From Cliona cf. orientalis (Eukaryota; Porifera; Demospongiae; Clionaida; Clionaidae): a DNA stretch of 64,000 nt. The translations under genes were made by a program, and so were the position numbers. Below, one piece after another: positions 24,032 to 35,881 of this stretch (position 1 is its first letter; each line of letters opens with the position of its first letter). The stretch lies in assembly GCA_963930775.1 (NCBI GenBank), contig OZ005702.1, forward strand, positions 6,758,001-6,822,000, given 5' to 3'. The notes under the pieces are model-generated. The model ran no database searches. It worked only from the letters and a program-made list of their open reading frames with translations, and was not told where the DNA came from.

Positions 24032-25457
24032 ATGTTGTTTTTTTTTATATATGATATATTTATGCATAAATGCAAAGGATACAATGAATAGTGCAAAAAA
24101 AAAAAATACTAGTACAAAGCATGTACCCATTATAACTTAAAGTAGTTAGTGTAATTATAATAATAATAGCTATTAGTTAGTGACATGATGCAGCAAGTGA
24201 TATTTGAACGAGGCAGTTGAGGAACTTGAAGTTATGTGAGGTGGGAGAGAGTTCCAAGATGAAATTACACGGGGGAAGAAAGAGTTTTGGAGCAAATTTG
24301 TACGAGACTGAGGTACCACGAACGTGTTGGTTGACTGTGAGCGTGTGAAATATGTTGTGGTATAGGGTACAAGGGGAGCATTTGGAAAGACACAGTCTTC
24401 ATTGACGATTTTATAGAGAAGGCCAAGGCCAAGACAGTTTCTCCGTGTCTTAAGCTCAGGCAGGTTACACTTTTCAATGAGGTCAAGGTATGGTACATCC
24501 CACTGCTTTGTGCATACTCTGAGAGCAAATTTTTGCACGTTTTCTAGTTTACATATGTCCTTGACAAGTTCAGGACTCCACACAGGAGCAGCATATTCCA
24601 AGTGCGGTCTTACTATGGTTGTATAGAGTTTAGTTAGAACTTCAGGGTTTGACCATCAGTAAAATTGTCGATATAGCATCCCAATTATCTTTCTAGTTTT
24701 GGCTACAATTTTGTCAATGTGTGGCGTCCATGAAAGATTGGCAGAAAGTACAACTCCCAGGTATTTGTATTCAAATACTCTTTCAAGTGGTTGACCATAG
24801 AGGTGCAGCATAGGCATCTGGTTCCCCTTCGTTCTGCTTCTCAAGATTAGCATAACTTTACATTTGCAGAATTCAAGCGGAGATCGTTTTCAGCCACCCA
24901 CCTTCCAATGTTATCAATCCCTTGTTGGACATTAATGAAATCTAGTGGGCAGTTGATCACTCTGTACAATAGCATGTCATCTGCATAGAGAGTAGTGTGA
25001 TTTCCATCTAGAGCAGTGGACTGGATGGAGTCATTGATGTACATTAAGAAAAGGAGAGGGCCAAGAACTGACCCTTGGGGAACTCCTGAGGTAGCATTAC
25101 ATGCAGATGATTTTTCTCCATTTAGGACAACATATTGTTTCCTGTTCATCAGGTATGAACATATCCATCTTAGGATGTACGGGTCCAGATCAAAAATCCT
25201 TAGTTTATCTAGAAGGGGCCTATGGGGTACTGAGTCGAAGGCCTTCTGTAAATCAAAAAATACTGCACATACTTTACTGCCTTGATCAAGGGCTCTACGC
25301 CAGTTGTAGGTGACGTCAGCAAGGGCTGCTACCGTGGACTTTTTTGGGCTGGAAGCCCCACTGCTGCAGTGCAATAGGGTGATGTTCGTTCAGGTGATTG
25401 AAAATTAGGCTGTGAATGTGTTTCTCTAGCATTTTGCTCACGATTGGAAGCAGAGAA
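24032..25457 (-). mobile_element. 5'-truncated non-LTR retrotransposon (reverse transcriptase remnant)
   Basis: Reading leftward from 25457 the frames encode a reverse transcriptase starting at TEISLLPIVSKMLEKHIHS. Next come FFDLQKAFDSVPH, GVPQGSVLGPLLFLMYINDS and the YADD box (YADDMLLY), then the C-terminal tail HLEYAAPVW-type region (MEYAAPVWSPEL) and SFFPRVISSWNSLPP with stop at 24173. Frame changes occur near 25345 (in an A6 run) and 24850, and an in-frame stop near 24653, so it is dead. The 3' end carries a poly-A-like tract (T run at 24033-24043). Endonuclease and the 5' half are missing. The clade looks like Jockey/CR1/L2-type but cannot be fixed. Compared with unit 1, it replaces a 9-bp site (GTTAAATGC, near 21440). 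Confidence 0.9.
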
Positions 25458-25778
25458 ATCTCGGTATACATGATCATAATATTTCGACTATATATATATA
25501 GGTGACCTGTCACCATGCTTGGCTGCGCCATACCAATTACTGGAGAATCTACTTGAAAGGTTGTCATCATAGCTACAGCTACTGCAACTGAGAATGATAT
25601 CACTTAATGGTAAGTAATGCTTTAATCAATGTATGCAATAGAATGTTATTCAATATGGGTGAGGAATGGAATGATATAATATAGCATTGCGTGCAGAGTA
25701 TGGTAACTGTAATCATGATCATATATAGTGTAATATAGATTGGTCTAGCTAGCAGTTGTCAAGTTATTTCATATCGGA

Positions 25779-27072
25779 TTAGTTAGGAGGTCTATCCAGC
25801 GATATAGAGGCCTCACAAGAGGTATTGGCGACCATGTATGCTGATAGATATGTAGACTGACTGCGTCCATATGGGCAGCATGGATTGGAAGGGTCACTGG
25901 GGATATTCACCATGATAGTACCTTCTTCGCACATCTTCACAACATCTCCGATATGAGTGCTCGTGCGTCCATAGCTTCCAGGGCTCGAAACAAGGGAAGA
26001 ATATGATCGAAGAACGACTGTGTCTGACTCGTGTGCATAGTTGCAGTTCTTGTTAATAATGAGTTCGTGACGGACATATTTTAAGGCATCGATTGTGGTA
26101 GTTCTCTCAGATTGGAAGAAGACATGGCTTGAGACTTGATAGTAGCCACAGGTAGGGACGCTAAGCTTCCTGGTTTTGTGGCTAAAGAACATTCCACCAT
26201 CGACAAATGCTCCACTTCTGTTAGCACACACCCAAGAAGATTGATAGCCAGAAACTGTAAGAGAATATGAAACACAAGTGTTGGATAACTAGAGTTTGGC
26301 ACTGTGATATTACGTAATTCCTTTTGAAGGAGGTACATGCATGTATATGATTGCTATGCTTGATCATTACACGCACCTCGGGGAATATTTTGGCTCCCTG
26401 GCTCATCTTTGGTCCATTTGAAGCCCCGTCCAGCAATACGAGCAGCTGGGTATGTCTGCAAAATTAAAATATTGATCTATTGAAAGCTTCATATACTTAG
26501 AACTATTAGTTTTGTGATAGTACTTGCTCACCTTATTTGACTTTTCAGAATAACAGCCTTGGAGTGGTACATCTATAAGTATCAGAAAATGAGAATTTAA
26601 TGAAACTGTAGTGTTCATGCTATTTGGGAAGCTGTGCATTACCATTGATAGTTTGCCTTTTAGCAATAACAGTCTTCGGTGCAGCTTCCTGTAATAATAC
26701 AATACAAGTAGCATGAGTTTGCAGATGAAGTGAGCAACAGCCTGTGATATATTATTAGCTAATGAATTTCATGCGAAGTCTTACGTTCATAACTAGCTGA
26801 TCATTTTCCTCCATATTGAATTCAGCTGGGTCACCAAGATGCTTTCTATCATATTCGGATGTTTGTGACACTGTGTGAATCTTCAGAATTAATAGTCCAA
26901 CAGCAATCGCTACTATTGCACAAATCGCAATGATTGCCAGTACCCCAGCAAGAATAATAATCACTTTATATCTTCTTGGTATAGTGGAGGATGTATCGAG
27001 ATTGGACTTTGTCGTTCTACCAGCCTCTAGATTGCTTGCTGAATCAGTGTTTTGAGCTGCCTGCTTATTCAT
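25779..27072 (-). CDS. TNF-superfamily-like type II membrane ligand, copy 2
   Basis: Exons 26785..27072, 26643..26688, 26532..26572, 26377..26455 and 25779..26254 give about 309 residues. It is nearly identical to copy 1; exon 5 differs at only a few residues. Exon 1 is 6 nt longer, inserting two residues after the membrane anchor (HTVSQTSEY against HTQTSEY). Same domain order: short cytoplasmic tail, anchor VIIILAGVLAIIAICAIVAI, stalk with VAKRQ, then TNF homology domain (YPAARIAG, CGYYQVSSHVFFQ, STHIGDVVKM, STYLSAYMV). Reading frame and splice sites are intact, so both copies are probably functional. The LINE at 24032-25457 lies about 320 bp beyond its stop and could affect its 3' end but not its coding sequence. 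Confidence 0.88.
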
Positions 27073-27592
27073 GTCTATTTTAAATATGGAGATTGTGTTC
27101 TTGTTAGATGCTTTAGATTATTAGTTTTCTTGTTCATGTCAGTTTTAAATTGAGTGGCACCTTTATAGCTTTTGATTTCTTGGCTGTGAAAATAACCTAC
27201 ATTAGATTTGATTAGGCAGGGGCTCTAACTTGAATGAGCATAGAGCATCCCCTTTGGTTTCACTTGTTTTTCTCAGGAACAAAGTGGATCAAACAAGGAT
27301 GTTTACTAACTATAGGTGCAGTTTTCTAAACAGTGAGTGAAAGGATGTTATATATCCCTTATACTTATCACATTGGCTATTGTTCCCACTGATAATTTAA
27401 GTGGTAGATGTCAACAAGCAAAACACATAAAATTATGCTGGCTCTATGTAGTTAGACACTTTCAGTTATGGTTATATTTTTGGACTGGATATCCACCATT
27501 AGGCCGAATGAATTACGTATTGTGATCCAAAGCAACTCGGGTAATCTTCGGGGATCAGATTATCACAGCTATCCGTTAGCATTGTCACTAAA

Positions 27593-28307
27593 CAAAGCCT
27601 ATATAGTGTTTATGCTGTATGTGCGTGACGCAATACAAGTCTTAGAGAGGTTGTGGATTGAAGGATCAATTATCTGAGGGATTGTTTCGGGTAACTTCAA
27701 ATACGTATGGGAAATTTAAATCTTTAAGTGGACCAATATTTCTGACAGTTAATTACTTCCCCCACACCGCCACTGCCAACCAATGAAATTTAAGCTTCTT
27801 CCCCACCCACTTCTCCTCATGACTCTGCACAATTACAGCCACTGGGGGCTTGCGGGTTCTCAGTTATTCCCCTCCTATAACACTATTATAGTAGTATAAT
27901 AATATGTAGTACATCCTTTTGTTTCTTTACATGCTCTTGTGACGGATATTATAATCGGATCTGCTCAAAATTATATGAATGCATATCAGTTAGTAGCTAA
28001 TGTATCTTATGACCGATGCCAAGAAGTAGTTGAAGACATCGTGCATGCGATCGAGGGTTTAAATTAGTACGATTACAAGACTGTAATATTGCTTATAGCT
28101 AGTCTAAGAGTGAGCTCGCATATGCAGGTACAGTAGACGGCTATGAACCTACAGCCACAATCAGATCATATCTAAGACTTGTTCATTTATTATGTTGAAA
28201 AAAACTTTATGCATGTGCATAGAATGGTATGAACATAATATTATTACCATGGATTAGAAAAAAAAAGTATAATAAGATTAGTCATTGTTCATTTTAACAG
28301 TTGTTAA
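27593..28307. other. Intergenic between TNF-like genes 2 and 3
   Basis: About 0.7 kb outside the duplication. It holds AT-rich sequence and a C-rich patch near 27760-27810, and no supported exon. It is part of the 3' flank of TNF-like gene 3. Confidence 0.4.
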
Positions 28308-29568
28308 TTAGGGAGGAGTGTTCGTTGATATAGAGGCCTCACAAGAGGTATTGGTGACCATGTACGCCGATAGATATGTAGACTGACTGCGTCCATATGG
28401 GCAGCATGGATTGGACTCCTTTGGAATATTCACCATAATAGTACCATACTTGCACATCTTGACGACATCTCCGATATGAGTACTCGTGCGTCCATAGCCT
28501 GTAGAGGTCGAAATAAGGGAAGAATATGATCGAAGAACGACTATGTCTGACTCATGTGCGTAGTCGCAGTTCTTGTTGATGATAACTTCATGGCGGACAT
28601 ATCTTGGAGCATTGGATGAGTCAGCTCCGTCAGATTGGAAGTAGACTTGGCTTGAGATTTGATAGTAGCCACAGGTAGGAACAGTGAGCCTTTTTTCCTT
28701 GAGGCTAAAGTGCATTCCACCATCGACAAATGCTCCACTCTGGTTGGCACACACCCAAACTGTCTGGTAGCCAGGTTCTATAATAATATCGGTATCAGAT
28801 TCAAAAGAGTTTAAAAAGGGTACCAATAATATTATTATTTAGCTTGTTTGCTATTAGCAAATTGACCTATTCGAGTATCTTTATTCCCTAGCTCATCTGT
28901 AGTCCACTTAAAGCCCTTTCCTGCAATTCGAGCAGCTGGATATGTCTGCATAGAAAAGTAATATAACTACATTTCGTGATCAATGTTCAATGATGCTTAC
29001 CTCACTTGACTTTTCGGACCAGCAGCCTGATTGACCTGATGTTAGAAGCATTATTAAATTTTATTAATGAAACTAGCTATAACACTATTATGATAATGGC
29101 ATTACAATTATGGCCATGTACCTGTGCTGGTCTGTCTTTTAGCCACAGTTCTGAAGTCAGCATCCTAAATAAATAATCATGATAGTATGAGGTGTGGGTA
29201 AAGTATGCATGCTTAAGCTTGGTCTAGCAAACTGTTACATGTACAGTAGCTACTACTAAGTGTAATACTAGCTATGTGCTTACATCCATAAGCTGCTGGC
29301 TTTCCTCCATTTCAATATCTAGTAGATCCTCCTCCTCGTAGTTTAGGCCATAATTTTCTGACAGTTGTTCCGTGTGAACCTTTTTAAGTGATTGTGACGT
29401 TCCAACAGCAACAGCTACCACTGTGCAAACGGCAACGGTAACGATTACACCAGCTATAATTAGAACCAGTTTGGATTTTCTTGGAGTTGAAAAATTGGAC
29501 TTTGTTGCACAGCCAGCTTCCAGTAGATTGCCTGCTGAATCAGCATTGTTAATGGTCTGCCTGTTCAT
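28308..29568 (-). CDS. TNF-superfamily-like type II membrane ligand, copy 3 (diverged)
   Basis: Exons 29284..29568, 29122..29164, 29001..29035, 28867..28945 and 28308..28777 join to about 303 residues with the same phases as copies 1 and 2. Anchor LVLIIAGVIVTVAVCTVVAV follows a cytoplasmic tail of about 33 residues. The stalk is acidic (YEEEDLLDIEMEE). TNF homology strands are YPAARIAGKGFKW, CGYYQISSQVYFQ (closer to the family consensus than copies 1/2), STHIGDVVKM and STYLSAYMV. Exon 2 again carries VAKRQ, here preceded by Arg (RTVAKRQ), a better furin-like site. The final exon is the most conserved part; the N-terminal half has diverged. It predates the copy 1/2 duplication. Confidence 0.87.
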
Positions 29569-31074
29569 AGCTAGTTGCTAATGAAGAATTGAAGATTGCT
29601 GAGTTCTTGCCAACTGCCTTGGACGATGCTGCTTCAAATGCTTGACATTCGTGTCAGGTTTAGATTTGACTTCCATTTATATAGTAGCTTGCTTTGCTGA
29701 CTTCAGTCTGAAAAAGAACCTACTTTAGATTTGATTAGGTGGGGGGAGGGGGGGGGTACTAGCTACGTTGGGCTCTTTCCCTTTTGCTTGCATTTTTTTT
29801 TCTTAAGAACAATAGTATCGGTATATACCTGGCCATGATATGAATAAGCTAAGGTGTTTGTTAATAGTTTATGGAAATCATTTTGTCATCCCAAAACACC
29901 TCATTGTGCTGAGCTATTGTGTACCACGCCTGATAATTTGTACATAAACATGAACACCCATACATGTTGCCGTAAGCTTGATGTGGTAATTGAGGGCTTA
30001 TTTCACTTTTGGTGAAACATTTGTGTCCGGTTTTGTATGTCAATATGAGATGACATAATCTTAGTGGCAGACATGTTTCATAAAGACTTGGGAAAAAAAT
30101 GGGAACCAAAACTATAGATTAATTATCTCTCTAGTCAGTTTGTGCTGGCATAAAAATAAACATTATTATCAAGTGCTGCTACTCTTTCCAAATTCAGTGA
30201 TTACCACTCCTATACGTTAGCTTTATAATCAATAGAGTATAATGGAAGGGATTGTGAAGTGACAGTTTCTATTTCTCCTATTATTGCTATGGAAATGAAA
30301 TCAATATTCATAATATTTATTATGTGCACTATTATTCAGATTGGCTATGGTTAATGAACTAGGTAATAAAAAATAGGTGGGCACTTGTGTTTACTATTAT
30401 ATCATTCAAAGTCATGATTCTGAAGTAAATCTGATATGATATTATCTCAGATTTCTAGAAAAAGTGTGATTTTATGTGACAGAACCACGAGGGTGAAATC
30501 CGTGGATTAATCTGGTCACACAACTCTTTTTAAGTTATGAAATTATTGGCTACATATACGCTTCTTATGATTACCAGTTATAATAATATATTCAGCATCC
30601 ATCATTATTACATTTGCTGTCCAATATTATGCTACAGTACGGCTATAATTTAATTTAAGGTGCCAGTTGCATACCATTACCATTCTGAGACTGCCATATT
30701 CATAGTAACTTCAGTAATGAGCATTCCTGATTATATAATATTATAGCCTGCATGGATCAACACTTAATTATGTAAATAATTACTAGCTGCTACATCTACT
30801 ACATACAAAACTGAATTAAGGATCATGACATTGACTTTTAGCAGTAACTGTAGCTGTGTGATACATTGTGCAATAATTATGAGAATCAAAGTTTACTATA
30901 ACGTCTATTATGTTTACTTCACTAACTAAACTATTACCTTTACATAGTTTTTGGGTGCATACTTGATTAGTTGTCTTAACTATCTATGTATCCACTGCAT
31001 ACCTATGTGTTGCATAAAGTATTATAGAGAAAAAAAAAAGGTATTTAATGTACGTGAATGTCCACCAGCTAAGT
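29569..31074. other. Intergenic, 5' flank of TNF-like gene 3
   Basis: 1.5 kb of AT-rich sequence with a short G-rich patch at 29742-29756. No supported gene. The plus-strand frame across the right end is antisense to the next gene. Confidence 0.4.
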
Positions 31075-34023
31075 TTAGTTCAAAACTGAGTCACGATATC
31101 GTACATACCCTTTATCATAGGTATCAGATTCATCCTTAATCATATCTGTTTCCATTTGAAACAAATGCAGGGCCCTCTCTGCCTTATTACAGTATTTCTT
31201 GAGCTTCCATGAAATCAGATTCCATATGATTATAGCACAAAACGTAAGAAATGCTATCCCAATAGAGAAAGAAAGTAGAATTTCCTGTTTATCACTTTCT
31301 TGCTTGAGATGCAGCGTTCCAGCCGTTAAGAGAATAAGATTAACGTAGAAAGAACTTTCCATTAATGTTGTGGCATTTCTCTTATAGACCCTCATAAAAT
31401 TAAGATAGCAGAGCATTAATGCAATGATCAAACACAACATTAGCAAGCTTAAGGTGGGATAAATACTTAAAAGAAGAGAAGATATCAAAAGTAGTGTCCC
31501 TTGAGCCAGCAATAGCACTCCAAACCAGTAGTGGTGATTATCTTTGAATGGTGCAAAGTAAGCGTCATAAACAGGTTTGAATTTCGCTATCAGTTTCAGT
31601 GGACGATAATGGTCTATCCTTCTCAGCCACTGCATGGAAAACAGGATAAGAGTGTAGGGTATCCACAGAAAAATCAAGCAAGCTAAAACAAGAAGTAGGA
31701 GGAAAATGTGGGGATATTTTCCATACTCATAATTACCATCAAGTGTCCATACTATTGATACAGAGGAAGATTTAATTTCCGAAGTATAAATCTTAATTTG
31801 CGTGAGCTGTAGACCTGCTATGATAATACAAAGAAGCTTAGTAAAGGATAAGGCAAGAAGTGTAGCTAATGTTGGAACAGATCGATTTCCAAATAGATTA
31901 GAGAGCTTAGAAGAGAATTTTAAACCGATGAAAAATAGAGCTGCAGTATACAAAGGGAAGATAAACTGCAGCCATGTCTTACTGAACATGTCCAGACCTT
32001 GGTAGAAACAGGCTTCAATCCCAAAGTCAAGATTTAGCCAGGCAATAAATGGCTTAAGCACAAGCAGTGCTTTGTGTTTCTCAGTTGATGGGAAAAACAT
32101 GCTTTGGTAAGCCCAGACAACGTTTGCATAAAAGATCAATCCATTAACTGTGCCCTGAGTGACAGTGAGGTTGAGAGTACTGATCACGAACACTAGTAGT
32201 GGCCCAATAGCAGCAAAAAATATTAATAAGGCTAAGTTGTTGCTATTTGGGCAATGGATGCAGTGAGAAGAGCCAATAGCCAGGCTGTAGTTATCTTTGC
32301 ATCTACCACACAGTTTTCCTGCACGGTTGAAATTACACTGGGTGTCAGGATTACGTTGTATATCAATATTTATTTTTATGTTTTTACAATAACCAAACGG
32401 ACATCTTCTAGTTGTGACGATTCTGTTCCCTGCAATTGTATTAATGGCGTTAATCCAACTTGTAGAATTCCATGATACGTAACCATTTCCATTCTTCAGT
32501 GTACAGCGGATGTTCTCAAAATCAGGGTGGCAGTCACACCGCAGTGGATTTTCCAGAAGGACAAACCCAGGAGGACAAGGAAGAAAGGTAATATTCAACA
32601 TCACTGGTGTATTGAGTAATACTTGATAGATAACTCTATCGGTTTTATACTTTTCAATGGCACTAATAACTGTTTGTGTAGATGTTGTGAAAGCAGCTTT
32701 CTGTTTTGTATTGGTGATAAGGTAAACATTTACAGTACTGGAGTATTTGCTTCCATAGAAACAGTATGTCAAATTAGTACATACTCTGTTTTCAGTTATC
32801 ATTTGTTCTGTAATTACCTCAGAAAAATGATGACACTGTTGAAGGATAGACCTATTGAAGTGGGAATAAACAGTTCCAACTGTAGTTCCAAAGTCCCCAC
32901 CTACAATAACAATGGGGATCATAAAATGTTCTCCAGGGTAAACATGTACTTCATAAAATATGTGCTCAATGTCTGCACACTGTGGTTCATGGCTGCTGCA
33001 CAGGCATACTCGAGCTGGTTTACTAGAAATAGCAGAGAGAGTATTTAGTGATGGCTGAAATTTAAAATTTGCACGAGGAGAATTAGAAATTTCATAGCTT
33101 GACCAACCACAGGTTGAAATTTTGTCGCACACTTCACTTCGAAATGCTGCTGTACAACTGCTTTTCAAAGATGCCCCGTAAATGTGATCACCTCCCTTTT
33201 CAGCAGTATTGTCAATAAAGTTTAAACTATAATTTGAGTCAACTTGTTCAATACTATAGAAGCAGAATGAATTATATCCCTCACTGCTAACATAGAGATC
33301 AGCATTATCTACAAATATTGCTCCACCAAATTCTGAGGCACTATTGTTTAGAAACAATACATTGGCATTTTCCACAATTTTTATTCTAGATCCTCGCAAA
33401 TTCAAAGCTCCACCTGTTTCTCCAGTATTGTTAGAAAATTCCACAATTCCTGCAAATATTATGAAGCTCGAATATGAGACAACAGCAGAATGAGTACAAT
33501 TTTTGATCTCACAGTCTTTTACAAAAAGACTAACGTCAGTCAATATCACTAGAGAGTTTATTAACGTACAATTTTCAACAATTATGGTTGTGCGGGTGTA
33601 TACGTTACTGGTTCCGTATACATTAAGGGAGGACTCTTCTGCTGTAAAATTATTTAAATTAGTGTTTTTGATGTCTGATAGGATCAAGTGGATCCGTTTC
33701 AACACTACATTTTCCTTGTCCCCATTGCCCGACAATATTAAACTATTTTGGTTTGCAATGTGTAGGTGACCATCTGTCGTATTGCTAGGAGTATGATAAC
33801 CCTCTTCCAAGATAGCTGCAATACTGATATTTTTTTTGAAATTATGCTGAATACAAAGGATATTATCCAAGCTTGCTCGTATCAGACAATCAGTAGGATC
33901 ACTTAAATGACCTTCAATCCCACTTTTGATACAAATACCCTTATCACTAGACGAGCAGATTTCAAAGATCATCAACAATAGTGAAAAAAGGATAGTGACC
34001 AGCTTCTTGTCTTTTTTGTCCAT
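31075..34023 (-). CDS. Intronless beta-helix / multi-span membrane protein, paralogue 1
   Basis: One open frame of 982 residues: N-terminal hydrophobic signal (LVTILFSLLLMIFEIC), then about 570 extracellular residues with many N-glycosylation sites. Residues about 80-290 contain beta-helix-type repeats of the polymorphic-membrane-protein kind: FSNNTGETGGAL (196-207), FLNNSASEFGGAIF (224-237) and FIDNTAEKGGDHI. A Cys-rich module follows (PPGFVLLENPLRCDCHPDF; RAGKLCGRCKDNYSLAIGSS, about 567-586). From about 597 there are roughly nine hydrophobic spans and a charged tail. The last 400 residues are the part most conserved with the paralogue at 36255; the membrane bundle also resembles the protein at 3002. 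I know of no assigned function. A surface receptor is plausible from the architecture alone, and no enzymatic motif is seen. Confidence 0.85.
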   Translation of the reverse strand: MDKKDKKLVTILFSLLLMIFEICSSSDKGICIKSGIEGHLSDPTDCLIRASLDNILCIQHNFKKNISIAAILEEGYHTPSNTTDGHLHIANQNSLILSGNGDKENVVLKRIHLILSDIKNTNLNNFTAEESSLNVYGTSNVYTRTTIIVENCTLINSLVILTDVSLFVKDCEIKNCTHSAVVSYSSFIIFAGIVEFSNNTGETGGALNLRGSRIKIVENANVLFLNNSASEFGGAIFVDNADLYVSSEGYNSFCFYSIEQVDSNYSLNFIDNTAEKGGDHIYGASLKSSCTAAFRSEVCDKISTCGWSSYEISNSPRANFKFQPSLNTLSAISSKPARVCLCSSHEPQCADIEHIFYEVHVYPGEHFMIPIVIVGGDFGTTVGTVYSHFNRSILQQCHHFSEVITEQMITENRVCTNLTYCFYGSKYSSTVNVYLITNTKQKAAFTTSTQTVISAIEKYKTDRVIYQVLLNTPVMLNITFLPCPPGFVLLENPLRCDCHPDFENIRCTLKNGNGYVSWNSTSWINAINTIAGNRIVTTRRCPFGYCKNIKINIDIQRNPDTQCNFNRAGKLCGRCKDNYSLAIGSSHCIHCPNSNNLALLIFFAAIGPLLVFVISTLNLTVTQGTVNGLIFYANVVWAYQSMFFPSTEKHKALLVLKPFIAWLNLDFGIEACFYQGLDMFSKTWLQFIFPLYTAALFFIGLKFSSKLSNLFGNRSVPTLATLLALSFTKLLCIIIAGLQLTQIKIYTSEIKSSSVSIVWTLDGNYEYGKYPHIFLLLLVLACLIFLWIPYTLILFSMQWLRRIDHYRPLKLIAKFKPVYDAYFAPFKDNHHYWFGVLLLAQGTLLLISSLLLSIYPTLSLLMLCLIIALMLCYLNFMRVYKRNATTLMESSFYVNLILLTAGTLHLKQESDKQEILLSFSIGIAFLTFCAIIIWNLISWKLKKYCNKAERALHLFQMETDMIKDESDTYDKGYVRYRDSVLN

Positions 34024-34834
34024 GTTCTGTGGTTACAGATGATGTATGATAGCTAAGTTACTACTATTATTATACGTCGAGTAAACACAATGTGATCACT
34101 TGGTACAGCGTAATTTGCTACTAATTTGATGCAGCAGTATCTGATTCATTCATTGCTTTTATAGGATAGCTACATACACAAAATAATATAGCTAATCATG
34201 CAGGTTACCGGTGTAATGAAGTTGCTTATTATTGTAGCATTTTATAGTCTATAGCTTATCCTTTTGTGAAAGTGCGATCAATGTAAACGTCTATACAGAC
34301 ATCTGTATAGACCTTTCTTTTGTACAATCAATAATGATTACTCAGTCTGTTGACTTGACTGCTGAATGTATTTAACTGTAATCTTATTTTTATGAAAAGT
34401 GTGATCAATATAAATATCTATTCAGATGTCCTTAATAGCCTATAATATTATTATTATCATCAACTAATAGGTGTGCAACAGCATCAAGCATATATACAAT
34501 CAGCATAAAATGATGCTTGTTTTGATACAATGAGTATTGACCTATTAACTTGAGTGCTGAATATCCTCAGATTACTTTCAGTGTCCTTTTATTATTATAC
34601 CCAAAGGACTATTTATTGACCAATCCTTTTGTGATGTGTGTGTCACTTGGATTGATTCACTGTCACCAGTGTTATCAAAAACTATGTAGCTATAATAATA
34701 TTATTCTATCGACATAGGAGTCTGTGTATGTACATTATAAAATTAATATCTAGAGTACACAGTACTTATAGTGTATGCATGTGCAAATGTGCTATGGATA
34801 ATCTTTAATTTGCACTGGTTATTCGCATGGTTTA
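34024..34834. other. 5' flank of the 31075 gene
   Basis: About 0.8 kb, AT-rich. A stretch reading 'TGTGAAAGTGCGATCAATGTAAA...CTATACAGACATCTG' recurs in diverged form 120 bp later (near 34272 and 34392), a weak tandem repeat. Nothing else is seen. Confidence 0.4.
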
Positions 34835-35881
34835 CAGTGGAACCCCTCTAAAACGGACACCATTGGGACCAACGATTTTGTCCGTTGTAATGAGGTGTCC
34901 TTAGCTCAGGGGTTAGTGGTTGACCATGGCCCTCCTACAATCACAGCCAGCTATGATAAAGGACTAGCTACATAACTTTGGACGATGAAAAAGACCGTAT
35001 GGATGAGAGACCTGTCAACTGATAGCTCCTAGGCAAGAATTGGATACATATTATTTAGGCTTTACTCTAGCTACTGGTCGCTGAAAATGACTGATTTTAA
35101 TGGTGAGTGTGGCTAACTGGCCGTTATGCGAGATTATTCACTAATTGTACAGGCTCGAATGGGACCAAGTACTGATAAGTGTCCGTTATACAGAATAGCA
35201 GGATGTTTGCTATTGAGGGGGTTTGAATATACAGTCGAGCCTCCGTTAACGGACCCTCCGAGAAGCGGACAACCTCTCTACAGCGGACAAGTGCCGTGTT
35301 CCGATTGAATTTAGCATAGTTATAGTACATTAGCAACCTCCGAGAAGCGGACGCTTCTCGATTCCGGACAGCGGACAAGATCAAGCTCCCAACGTGACTT
35401 TTCAATGCAAAACGGCCTCTAAAATTAATAGCGGACATCCGGAAACCACGCCCTTAAATTATCGATGCCACACCCACCTTTGCCGCAATCTAGCGGTCGC
35501 GATATTATGCTGCATGCGCGATAATAATATTAGCCTTGAATCCAGATAACGATTTTGGAGTAGCCAGTACTTCAGAAACAGCCTGTGTATGTTGATACTG
35601 AAAACAGAACACACCAACCACTTGATTATCATCTCTACTGGTCTTATCATGCATTTCAGTGCATTTACTAAGTAATACAATCAAAATGGGTTGAAAAATC
35701 ATGAGCCTCCGAGATAGGGACAACCTCCGAGCAAAGGACAAAAGGCCCGTTCCCAAAGCGTCCTTTGTTCGGAGGCTCGACTGTATTGAAATCTATGGAA
35801 ATACAATCTGGATATTCAGAATTGTCCATTGTATTGCAGGTGCCCGCCATTGAGACATGTCCATTAAGCGGGGTTCCACTG
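34835..35881. mobile_element. Tigger-like non-autonomous DNA element (outer)
   Basis: Inverted ends CAGTGGAACCCCTCTAAAAC and AAGCGGGGTTCCACTG, flanked on both sides by TA. The CAGTGGAACCCC start is typical of pogo/Tigger-type elements of invertebrates as I recall them. No transposase frame survives. A second element is inserted inside it at 35232-35783. Confidence 0.8.
35232..35783. mobile_element. Tigger-like non-autonomous DNA element (nested)
   Basis: Inverted ends CAGTCGAGCCTCCG and CGGAGGCTCGACTG with TA on both sides. Internal motifs such as CCTCCGAGAAGCGGAC repeat near both ends. It is inserted in the larger related element, so it is the younger of the two. Confidence 0.85.

Larger units (their letters stand above)
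23585..27592. repeat. Tandem duplication, unit 2 (carries TNF-like gene 2 and a LINE)
   Basis: Second copy of unit 1, lengthened by the retrotransposon at 24032-25457. The junction with unit 1 reads CACTAAATATCCAACCGC, whereas the end of unit 2 reads CACTAAACAAAGCC; the duplication break is therefore at about 23583-23586. Confidence 0.9.

Noticed and set aside
24265-25603. Additional short frames inside the LINE, both strands
   Set aside because: Alternative-frame shadows of the decayed reverse transcriptase; only frames carrying RT motifs were kept.
32254-33769. Several plus-strand frames of 67-141 codons
   Set aside because: All lie antisense within the 982-codon beta-helix gene; no splice or domain support.
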